Positions 22,019-31,631 of a stretch of DNA of 64,000 bases are shown piece after piece. This DNA comes from Micractinium sp. NFX-FRZ (taxonomy: Eukaryota > Chlorophyta > Trebouxiophyceae > Chlorellales > Chlorellaceae). The translations under genes were made by a program, and so were the position numbers. Location: assembly GCA_029339195.1 (NCBI GenBank), contig JAPTJF010000070.1:121197-185196 (forward strand), given 5' to 3'. The notes beneath the pieces were generated by a model. The model ran no database searches, had not been told where the DNA came from, and saw only the letters and a list, made by a program, of their open reading frames with translations. How positions within the stretch are numbered: the stretch's first letter is position 1; every line of letters begins with the position of its first letter.

Positions 22019-23451
22019 ATCCTGCGTGGGGCAACCTCCCACGCAGCATGTTGGCCCGCCCAGCGTGGAACTGCCTGCCCAGGAGCGCCTGCCCAGGAGC
22101 GCCTGCTTGGGTGGCTGTCCAAGCACGGCAAGCACGTTGGCGAGCTGGAATTTGCGCTGGTCCCCCGGCCGGGGTGCAGCGCAGCAGAAAAGGAGGAACT
22201 GGCAGCACTGGCTGCCGCCTGCCTTGCAGCCTGCAGCGGCCCGGCGGGGCAGCTGGAGTACTTGTCGGTGGACGACATGACTCCACTTGTCACCACAGCA
22301 TGGCTGGCAGCGATGCCGAAGCTGGAGGTTGCTGGCATTGGGTTCGATGATACAGCTCTCACGCTTACAGATGGGCTGCACTCGCTGTCAGCGCTCGAAT
22401 CCCTGACCCTGTACGGGTGGCCGGTGCGCCTGCCAGCCCAGCTGCCACCCTGCCTCACCCACCTGGAGCTCTGTGATCGGGGCACCCCGGAGATGCCGCC
22501 ACAGGTGAAGCTCTACAGGCAGGGTCCAGCATAGGTGTGCGCACTCCAGGGCGGCAGCAGATGTCAGGCTGGTGGTAGTGCCACTGGTGTCGCACCAACT
22601 GCTGCTGCTGCATGCCACGAATGCTTCAACTGTTACCGCTGCTTCCTGGGCTGCCACGCCTGGCTGTCGCTGACCACCTCCCTGCTTCCCCTGCACCTGT
22701 CGCCCGCCTGCAGATCGCGCAGCTCTCCCGCCTGCGCTCGCTGATCCTTGTGGAATGCAACTACTCCAAGGGCAGCATGCGGGCCCTCACGCGGCTGGCT
22801 CCCACACTCTTAGCGCTGAAGATGTATACGTGCACCATGCTGCCACCGACGCTCTCCGCCCTGACCGGCCTGGAACGACTGAGGCTGGATGCCACGCCAG
22901 AAGGCGGCGCAACCGCTGCCGACCGGCTGGACGCTATGGTGCGGCAGCTGCAGCAGCTGACAGCCCTGGCATTTCTCGACGGCGCCACAAATGACCTGCC
23001 GCCCTCCATCAGCGGCCTGCCACGGCTGGCGCGCTTCGCGTTCGAGTGCCAGTACGAAGGGCTGCCGCCGCAGCTGCCGGCAGGCGAGTGGCTGTGCAGC
23101 CTGCAAGTCCTGTGCACCAGCTCTGGCGTACTTGCCAAGAGCGTCGCACTCCTGGCACAGGCGCCGCAACTCGAGTCAGTTTGCCTCATGGACACACCTG
23201 CCCAATGTGAGGGCGTGACCCGCGACGACTGGCAGGCATTCTGCAAGTGGGCTGCGGCTCACAAGCCACTCAGGCGCTTGACTTTTGATCTAGGTGGTGA
23301 TGGTGATGATGATGATGAAGTTGACCTGGATGCCCCCTTCACTCGGCAGCTGTTTGATGACATCATGTCGTTGCACTCTGCCCGGCCCGATCTTGAGGTG
23401 TACCGCTACCGCAGCCCGGAGCACCCCGACGCTTTCATGAAGGAGTTTTAG
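22019..23451 (+). CDS. F-box/LRR protein D, lacking the F-box (5'-truncated copy)
   Basis: Tandem paralogue of C. Two exons are intact: an open stretch from about 22019 to 22504 and 22714-23451, joined in phase 0 by a GT-AG intron. The LRR part aligns with C (LLGWLSKHGKHV, ACSGPAGQLEYL, LPPCLTHLELCD, LPPSISGLPRLARF), and the end is FDDIMSLHSARPDLEVYRYR. No LPDxLL exon and no VSKRF/LVCKR segment is present upstream, and no in-frame ATG precedes 22262. Either translation starts at 22262 (MSVDD) to give a short LRR-only protein of about 326 residues, or this is a decaying copy. The intact 3' half and an acidic Asp run at about residue 300 argue for recent function. The start is uncertain. Confidence 0.5.
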
Positions 23452-24163
23452 ACAGCTGCTTGCCTGCTCTCGCACGCTGCACATTTCTGTGTTGCCTGCC
23501 CGCCCTTCTCTCACCCCCCCCTCCCCCCTCTCCCTGTTTGCTCTGCCCTCCTCTTCCCGTGCTGCTCTCCTCTCCCTCGCTCTACCCGCCCTCCTCCATC
23601 CGCCCTCTCGTCTTGGTCCGCCGCTCGTGCACCGCGCCCCAGCCTCTTTTCTCTCCACTCTTCAATTTTCCTAGCATTGTGTCAACAAGTGCCTATGTTT
23701 CGAAATCCGTTTATCCCTTGCACTTTGAAGCGGGCAAAAGAGTGCAACAGACGTTGGTCAGCAGCAACGCGTGATCAACTTTGCAGCAGGCACAACGGTG
23801 GTGCATTGCAAGTATGTGCTGCCTGCCATATGCATGTGGGTCAGCAGCATGTGGCGGAGAGGGCGGTACTTACATTCAGCAGCGGAGGATCCAGTACAGG
23901 TTGGGAAGGCAACAAGCAATAGCTGAACAGGGCAGAGGGGCAGAACAACACATGACATGCACTGGACAGTTGCCTTGGAGAAACGTCGACCCGAATTGGT
24001 GTATACTGGCCCAGTGAACGGACGCTTGTATCGGGGGGCTGGATGGGGCGGGGTGGGGTGGCGGGGGCCGTGGGTGACTTTGAGCTATACAGGATAAGTG
24101 TCAGTGCCAGAGCTGGTACCTCAGAGAGGTGGCTGCCTTGCACCTGCCGTGATGCGCGCCGCA
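23452..24163. other. Convergent intergenic region
   Basis: 3' flanks of copy D (plus) and the chlorophyll reductase gene (minus). It contains a pyrimidine tract (23495-23660) resembling the one after copy C, and otherwise moderate-GC unique sequence. No gene seen. Confidence 0.55.
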
Positions 24164-27100
24164 TCAAAGCTTGTCCCCAGGCATTGGGCCCTTGAGCGCC
24201 GCCCTCTCGCTCACGGCGCCCTTCTTGTCGTACTGCAGGCAAGGCACGGGTGGGCAAACAGACAGATCAGCAAGTGGCACGCCTGGCGCTCGACCAACCA
24301 GGCAGCAGGCAGACGAGAAGATGGGCGGGCACAGATGGGGCAGGCAGGCAGGTAGGCAAGGCGCATTCCAACATCTGCTGCCTACTTGCCCCAGCTGTTG
24401 GGCCACCAACAGACCGGCCCGGCCCAGCCACTGCCCCAACGCCATTCCACCCTGCATCTCTCCAAAGCTTACACACCGAGGTCCCACCCCACCACACCAC
24501 ACCAGTGTACCCCAGGGCACGCTTCCGCTTGCGCCCCACACCCCGTGGCCACCCACCCACCCCGCAACGCCCCCCCACCTCGGCCACGATCCGCTTGGCA
24601 AACTCAGGCATGTGCTGCTGCGCACGCTTTGGTCCCCAGTGCCGCATCACGTGGATGTAGTTGCTGCACAGGGGCAGCGGACAAGGCATGCATATGGCAT
24701 TCTCTTCACCGACTTTGCAAACACATATTCACCGTCACCAACCATGCCAGAATGTGCTGGCAGCCAACCGAGCACTTGTCCGCCTCCAGTCAAAGCAAAC
24801 AGAACAAGGTCTCTGCAAACATTGTTCTTAAGAAAGCTCACCGAGTGTAGTGGTAGTCAACTGAGTACTTTGCAAACTCCAGGCCCTGGGGTCCCAGCCG
24901 CTGCAGCACCCAGGCCAGTGCGTTGCCCAGCCAGCGGGGCGCCGGGTTGGGCGCCTTGCCCAGCTTGGCCCTGCAGTGCGGGAGGGGCGGGTGGAGCAGG
25001 GGGAATGGGCGGAGCAGGCATGGGAGAGGCGCAAGGTGTGCGGGGCAGCAGGGGAGACGAGCGGGCACACCGAGATGCGTGCAGAGGCAAGGCTGGGAGG
25101 GGAGTCCTGAAACGCGGTGGCCAGGAGGCGGCAGTTCCCGCCCCACCCCACCCCACCCATACGGTTACATCACCACCACCAGTCCATGCCCAAGTCCCCA
25201 CTCAAGCCGGACACTCGACGTCTGTGCAGCATCGAATGCATGCCACATACACACACACTCCGCCCCAAGCACCCACCCGTCCAGCGCCACCGCCACCCAC
25301 CAACGCACTCACTCGTCGTCAGCCAGCACCGTCTGCATGACAAACGCGCCGCGGCTGCCGCCAGACATGGCGGGGGTGGCCTCCAGGCGGTGCCGCACTG
25401 CGGGGGGGTGGAGGGTGGGTGGGCGGGAGAGCGAATAGGTGGGCAGGGGTGGATTGAGCGGGTGGGTGGGGTGAGCGGGTGGGCAGGGGCAGAGTGAGCG
25501 AGCAGTTGGGTAGGGTGAGCAGGCGGGCAGGGGCGGAGTGAGCGAGAGGTTTGTTAGGCAGGGGTAATGTGCAGGCAGCCAGGCAGGCAGGCAGGCAGAC
25601 AAAGGACACACGCAGGCAGGCAGATGGCAGGCTGGGGTTTGGGAGCCCGCTGGGCAGGCCGCAGAAGCCGCCGCCCTCCTCCCTGCCGCATGTTTGCTCC
25701 CCGCCTCACCCACCCGATTCCAGCAGCTCCTGCCCTCGGTCGTTGCGCACTGTGAGGTACTGCATGTGGGAGGTCATGTCGGTGTTCTGGTATGGCACCC
25801 CCATGTACCCAATCACCAGGTCGGCTGCGGGGAGGGAGGGCAGAGGAAGCACGGGAGCAGCGCCAGCGCGGTGAGCCAACAGCACGCACAAACGAGGCAG
25901 TTGCCAGGTCGGGTGCAGGTGGCAGGGCGAAGCGCAGCGAGGCACGGTTTGGGACGAGGGCAGGCAGGGCGCGTCCATGCGGCGCAGTGCTCTAGATGTG
26001 CCCCTTCAAGAGAGGGCACCGCCGCCCAGACCACCTGCGCCCGCTAACCCTGCCAGACTACCAGCTGTGATGCGGTGGATACGGCTACCGCCTGTTGCCC
26101 AGGTGCACGCCCAAAAGCAGCGGCAGCAGCCCACCCCCTGCCAGCGCACCCGTGGCGTTGGGGTAGTCGAAGCACGAGTAGCAGGAGGGGGCGATGACGT
26201 CGTTCAAATCGTTGGCTGCAGCGGGCACATGTGGCGGTGCGCGGAGGGGCAGGCGTGGAGGGAGGCAGGGAGTTGAGCGGTCACCTGCGGCCCACCCTGC
26301 CCTGGCACCCCACTCGCATTGCAGGCAGGACACATATTGACCCTCCCTCCTGCCGCAGCACCTGGGCCTATCACCCAGCCGGGGCCGACCCACGGGTGCC
26401 CCACACACCCTGGCTTGCTCACCAGGCAGGCAGAAGTATGGGACGTACTCAAAGGAGCCGTCAGTGTGCTTGATGTGCACCTTGTAGTCCTGCACACAAC
26501 GGGCACAGCGGGCAAAGCGGGCCAGGCAGGCACTTCAGGGCCGCAGAGAGTTTGTGCTGCTGGCTGCCCCGCCTGCCTGCCGCAGCTGTGCCTGAGCGCC
26601 GCCGCCTGGGCACCCTGCCCGAGGCACAGGCAAAACAAGCTTCCCCGATGTCAGAGGGAAAACACGATGCACTTCAAAATATGCCTGCCTGCACACAGCA
26701 CGGTCAAACCAAAGCTTTGCCTATATCAGAGGGGAAACCATCAAGATGGCCTACCCACCTGCATGAATTCGTAGTGCAGCACCGTGTCCGGGTCATTGCT
26801 GGCCGCGTTGAGGAACTTCTCCAGCCCCTGCAAAGCAGGGTGGGGCAGGGGAGACGGATGGGCACATGTGCCAGGCCAGCAAGCTTAATCAAGGCCCCCC
26901 CGTGCGGCTCCAGCACCTCAAACAGCGCCCTGCCAATGTGCAGCTGGCAAGCACAAATACACCGGTGCATCCGGGGCCAGCAGCACCCCCCTCCTCCTCA
27001 CCCTGCGCGGCCCGTTGCCCGCACAGTTTCCTGGCCAGCAAGCACACACAGAAAGAAGAGGCACTGCTGGGGCATGCAACAAGAGCCATCCTCATCACCT

Positions 27101-29698
27101 TGCGCGGCCCGTTGTCGACGCAATTGGTCCCCAGCACATACAGCTTCTCTAGTCCCAGGTACGGCTCAATCGACCGCAGCGCTTGCACCTGCGGCAACCA
27201 CACCATGTGGGATGGGAGGCAGCAAGGCGGTGGTGCAAGGAAGGCGGGCTGCTGCCTTCGGCTCCAGCGGCGGCGGTGCCAAGCCCAGCCAGGCAGCACC
27301 AGCGGCTCTCCAGCTGGTGACAGGCACGTGTCTGCATGCCTGCATGAAACGCCTTGCCGCCGGCTAGCCGGCCCCAGGCACCCCAGCTTCCTTCCCCGCC
27401 CCCACCCCTCACGGTTACAGTTGATGAGCTTATTGGGACCAACCGCCTCACTGCACCCCGGTCCGCTTACCGCACACACATGCACGCAACACCCCGCCCA
27501 CCTGGCAGCCGACGCCGATGAAGAGCAGGCGCTTGACGTCCAGCGCCTCCACCGTTGCCAGCACGTTGAGGTTGGGGGACAGCGTGGGCTTGACGCCGCG
27601 CGCCGCCAGGATGTCGGCACGGCTGCGGGCCACCATCTGTGTGTGTGCAGGTAGGGGTTCAGGGGTTGGGAAGGGTGGGTTGCTGAGAGGTGGCCGGTGT
27701 GAGGCCGTGATAAAGAGGGGGGCCAGGGCAGGGGCGGAAAGGAGCACCAGGCAAGGGTGGGGCGACAGCAGGCGGGCACAGCACGCATGCATGCAGGCAG
27801 GCATGCAGGCAGGCAGGGAGGAAGGTGAACACGAAGACGAAGGTCGGAACCAGCCAGGCAGGGGTTGGCTTTCAGCAGGAGGCGGGCAGGCACCGACACC
27901 CCCCGGCCCACCTCACCGGCTTGGGCGTGAAGCGGTCGTTCTCGTCTGCCTGCACGCACACCACGGCATCCACCTTGCCCGACTCCAGCATCTCAATGGC
28001 GATCTGGGCAGGGGGAGGGGAGCGGTACAAGAGACTCGAGGGAGAGAGCACACAAAGGAGCAGGCAAGGAGCAGGCAAAGGACACACATGTGGTGCAGGA
28101 TGACACCGGGTGCAGGTGGAATGCGATGGCATGCAGCTTCCTGCAACACGTCTACAGCACTGGCAGCTTCCCTTCCCACCCACAGACCTGCACGTCCACG
28201 CACCTGCGTCACCATGCCCGTCCAATGCTACACCTGCACGCCCACCTGCCACAATGCTACACCCACGCGCCCACCTGCGTCACAATGCTACACCCACCCG
28301 CCCACCTGCGTCACAATGCTACACCCACCCGCCCACCTGCGTCACGATGCCCGTCCACTGCGCCCCCTCCACCGCCGGCCGGTTGCGAGCGTACAGCACC
28401 TGCTGGTGCACCCCAAACCGCAGCTCGTCCTCGCTCTCCATGTCGCGCTGCCGCCCGTGCACCTGCGGGCAAGGGTGTCAGGCAGGCAAGGTGGTTTCAC
28501 AAGCATTCAACAGCTCTCAATGTACACAGGCCGCAGCTCACACTCGCTCTCCATGTCGCACTGCCGCCCGTGCACCTGCGGGCAGGCAGGGGGGCCAGGC
28601 AGGCAGGCAGGCAGCCACGGCGGGTGGGCACACATCAAACGTGGGTGCATACGAGGTGCAGCTGGTAACTGATGTCCAAACTCCGCGGCCGCCCGTGCAC
28701 CTGTGGGCAGGCAGGAGATTGTGTGCTGTCGCTGGGCTGTCGCTGGGCTGCCACTCTTCTCGCAGGCAGTCAGGCATGGGTGGCCATGCTGGCACGGGCG
28801 TGCACAACCAGCGGGCTGCAGGCGCGCTACCCAAGCTGCCCCACATACGCCGGCGCCCGCTGAGCGCCACTGCAGCGAGTCCCGGCCACAACCCCTGCCC
28901 CTGACACCAGCCTCTGCAGCCACCCACCACTCGTGTCCAAAATAACCACAGGCAGCCATCGTCCAGCAGCCTGCCCCCTGCACCAGGCCATCCCCCGCTG
29001 TGTCCCCCTGCCCCCGCCCCCACACCCACCCTCACCTGCTCCTCCAGCTGGCTGATGCGGCTCATGCCGTCCCCCAGGAAAGCACACGCCTCCTTCACAT
29101 GCGCAATGTAATACGTGTCACTGCAGGAACAGGAGTGTGACAGGGGTGCCGCGTCGGCAGAAAGCGGGCGGGCAGGACGGGCTAGGCAGAGCAGGCATAC
29201 TGATGCTAGTGTGGGAGACAGCAGAGCAGTGTAGCAGCGACTTGGCGCACGCAGCACAGCCAGACAGCCAGCCCGCTGCCTCTACAGCTCCCGCTGGCCC
29301 CTGCTAAAAGAGCGCACCAGAGGCCGCAGTGGCTGCAGTGTTTTCCGGCTGGGTAGTTGCTGCCCTCCTTGATAGGCTTGGCCTTGTGCCGCCAGTCGGT
29401 GGATGGGAAGCGAGACGGCACCTCGACCTGGCGGAAGCGGGGGAGAGCTGGTGAGGGGGCGGTGAGAGGGCGGTGAGCAGGACGGGGCGGGCTGGCGGGC
29501 GGCCGTAGGGGATCAACCATGTGCAAGTGCTGCTTGAACCGCGAGGGAGTGCATGACAAGCCTCACCTCTGCGTGCACTCGCAGAGTGCTGCCCCGCTGC
29601 TGCCGCTGACTGGGCCGCAGCGGACGGGCCGCCGCAGGCGCAGCCAGTGCAGGCCGCCCGCTGGTGGAGGGGACGCAGGCGCAGCTCTGGGCGCTCAT
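24164..29698 (-). CDS. HCAR: 7-hydroxymethyl chlorophyll a reductase, chloroplast
   Basis: Reduces 7-hydroxymethyl chlorophyll a to chlorophyll a in the chlorophyll cycle, using ferredoxin, FAD and Fe-S clusters; related to the F420 hydrogenase beta subunit. Fifteen exons: 29698-29567, 29427-29318, 29120-29036, 28462-28337, 28003-27917, 27636-27502, 27188-27099, 26827-26759, 26489-26423, 26215-26150, 25824-25714, 25397-25313, 24970-24842, 24663-24579 and 24232-24164. All phases agree, giving 481 residues, near the plant length. Residues 1-44 are a Ser/Ala/Arg-rich transit peptide. Cluster cysteines C75, C78, C81 and C93 (HCSHCGLC, ACAFL) are present. Later landmarks include FIGVGCQ, LGTNCVDNGPRK, CLPANDLNDVIAPSCYSC, DLVIGYMGVPYQ and SGGSRGAFVMQTV. 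Exons 4 and 7 have tandem echoes. Identity is certain. Confidence 0.96.
26620..26770. repeat. ~65-bp tandem repeat in HCAR intron
   Basis: Two degenerate units (about 26628-26693 and 26700-26765) share AAGCTT, TCAGAGGG(G)AAA and following spacing; the second runs into the end of exon 8. Confidence 0.5.
26999..27140. repeat. Echo of HCAR exon 7 end
   Basis: The donor-side edge of exon 7 (27097-27140) is copied about 98 bp away at 26999-27045. The shared core is CTGCGCGGCCCGTTG versus TTGCGCGGCCCGTTG, and similarity fades outward. Confidence 0.75.
28197..28715. repeat. Echoes on both sides of HCAR exon 4
   Basis: Exon 4 is 28337-28462. Its acceptor-side ~55 nt are repeated at 28528-28590 with only a few changes, and again in part at 28676-28715. 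Its donor-side edge is repeated several times between 28197 and 28330, partly with a 32-bp period (CACCTGCGTCACAATG core). Confidence 0.9.
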
Positions 29699-29999
29699 TG
29701 TGCAGGAGACGGGGGCTGCTAGGGGCAGGAAGGTATAAACGGAGCAAGCTGCCGACAGGGGCTCCGCCGAAACTTTCGGGCCGAGCTCTGCGGTCGACGA
29801 TTTGTGATCAGTTTGCAAGTGGATGCTGATGCACTGCAGCTGGTTGGCGGAGTTATTGGCTCGGCAACGCATGAGCTCCTTCTCCTTCCAGCTGCTGCGC
29901 CCCTGCTGCGCCCTGTTTCGCCTGCCTAGCCGCCCGATCACGCCCACGTAGCGTGTTATTTCCCTCCAGAATTGCCACAAACCAGCCTAGCAGGACAGC
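29699..29999. promoter_or_regulatory. Shared divergent promoter region
   Basis: 301 bp separate the HCAR start (29698, minus) from the start of a plastid membrane protein gene (30000, plus). TATAAA occurs at about 29734. Short head-to-head spacing suggests shared control, which is inference. Confidence 0.45.
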
Positions 30000-30812
30000 A
30001 TGGCATTTGCGACACGCACGGCCAGGGCGCCCCTGCCAGTAGCACGCAGAGCTGGTGCTGCCACTCAGCCTGTGGCCCTGCGGACAGTGCGCTCTATCAA
30101 CCGCCAAGCACAATTGAGCGCAGCCTGCAAGCAGCGCCGTCCTCTGGTGCTTGCAGCGGCAGGCGGCGGCGGCCCCGAGGGCGGCAGCAACAGCCCCGCC
30201 CCGCCGCTGGCAGCGGTGCAGCAGCTTGTGGCCTCGCCGCTCTACCGCATCTGGCTGCAAGCGGGGGTGGTCTTGCTGCTGGCCATGCTGGTAGACGCCG
30301 GCTTCTCTGGAGACTGGTCCCGCATTGGAGTGCTCACACAGGAGCAAGAGGGGGCGCTGCAGCGGGTGAGTGGCAGGCCGGGGCCCTGGTCCTGCCCTGT
30401 CCTGTTGCCTGGTAGGAAAATGACATGATCCATGCAGTTCCGGCTCAAATCCACACTGTCTGTCTGTGCAGTTTGCTGCGGCGGTGGGGTGCTTCCACCT
30501 GGCATGCGGCGCGGCAGCGGCGGTGGTCAGCAGCCGGCGCGGCGAGAGCTGGGCGCCCCGGGTTGCCAAGGTGCGAGGGAAGGGGGCAGTGGCAGAGAAG
30601 GGAGACAAGCGGGTCAAGATTGCACTGTGAGCCTGAAGAAACAGTTGAGCAGGCAGGGAGCAGCAAAGCAGAGCTGCTGGGCCGACGGCGTCTCGGCCTG
30701 CCACCCTGCCCCGCCACCTCCATGTGTGCAGGTGCTGGCTGTTGGCTTCCTGGCGCTGCTCGAGGTGCTGCTGCTGCCGGAGGACAGCGAGGCGGCGGGC
30801 GGCCAGCGCTGA
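30000..30812 (+). CDS. Small plastid membrane protein, DUF7887-like
   Basis: Three exons (30000-30365, 30472-30570, 30732-30812), all phase 0, encode 181 residues. The first ~55 residues are Arg/Ala/Ser-rich with almost no acid, typical of a chloroplast transit peptide. Three hydrophobic segments follow: IWLQAGVVLLLAMLV, FAAAVGCFHLACGAAAAVV and VLAVGFLALLEVLLLP. Between the first two lies VDAGFSGDWSRIGVLTQEQE. That motif resembles a family of small uncharacterised plant chloroplast proteins that I recall as DUF7887; the name should be confirmed by a profile search. Function unknown. The head-to-head position with HCAR fits a role in the same organelle. Confidence 0.75.
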
Positions 30813-31631
30813 AATGTGTAGCCAATGCGCTCACAGCACTCTGTGCCTCGTTACTGTAACTCCACGCTCACTTACATGTTCCAACCAACAACCATGCCAT
30901 GGCGGATCAAGAAGAGCAGGGGCAGTGGCGCAGTTAGAGGGCTGGATGAAGGGCAGGAGGCGGGGTGTCCGTGCCCACATGCCGCGCCAGGTAGCTGCCG
31001 CCCCTGGGTGCTCCTGTTACAGCATGCACTGGCATGTCAGCGGTAACTCGCTGAGTGGCATGCAGTGCGGCAAGCCAACTGCTGCCCCATCATACACCGG
31101 GCTATGCTGTGCACGGTGCTCCTCTAGTCCTGCTGTTGCATCCCACGCCTCCCAGGCTGCGGCAGCCCTGGAGGACATGCCGGTCTGGACGAATGAAACA
31201 GACATTTTTGCCAGGGCTCCATGGGCATAAACACCGGCCTCCTGTGGGTCCGCCAGCTCAGGAGAGTGGCTCTTACGGCGGTAGCTTGGCTTTACTTCCT
31301 GAGTGGCCGCCTGGCGGCAGCTGGCGGGCGGCATTCACTGGAGCATTGATCGCGCCTCCTGGTGATCTCGACATGCTATTCGCCACGTAGAATTTGCTTT
31401 GCGCAGCCCAAACCCTGCAAACAACCTCTCACGCGAGGGGCGCGCTGTGCAGCCTCGTTCTCCCGCTCCGCCCTGCACAGGCTTTCCCCGATCCGTAAGA
31501 GAGCCCCTCCGGGGCCCTCGCTCGCCCATCGCAGCACAGCAGCTCGCCAGACCCGCTGGTCGCTGGTCGCTGCCTCCTGCCGCCACTGCCCGCTCACCCC
31601 GCGCCTCCTTTGTCCGGCGGCAGCGGCAGCC
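30813..31631. other. Intergenic, no gene seen
   Basis: 3' flank of the plastid membrane protein gene, with TGTAA (a typical green-algal poly(A) signal) at 30855-30859, and the 5' flank of the HAD gene. No supported exon. Confidence 0.5.
30855..30859 (+). terminator. Candidate TGTAA polyadenylation signal
   Basis: TGTAA 43 bp after the stop codon of the plastid membrane protein gene. TGTAA is the usual poly(A) signal in chlorophyte nuclear genes; use of this copy is inferred. Confidence 0.35.

Noticed and set aside
28197..28330. Possible CRISPR-like array because of 32-bp spaced repeats
   Set aside because: The units are degenerate copies of the neighbouring HCAR exon edge with no unique spacers, and the genome is eukaryotic.
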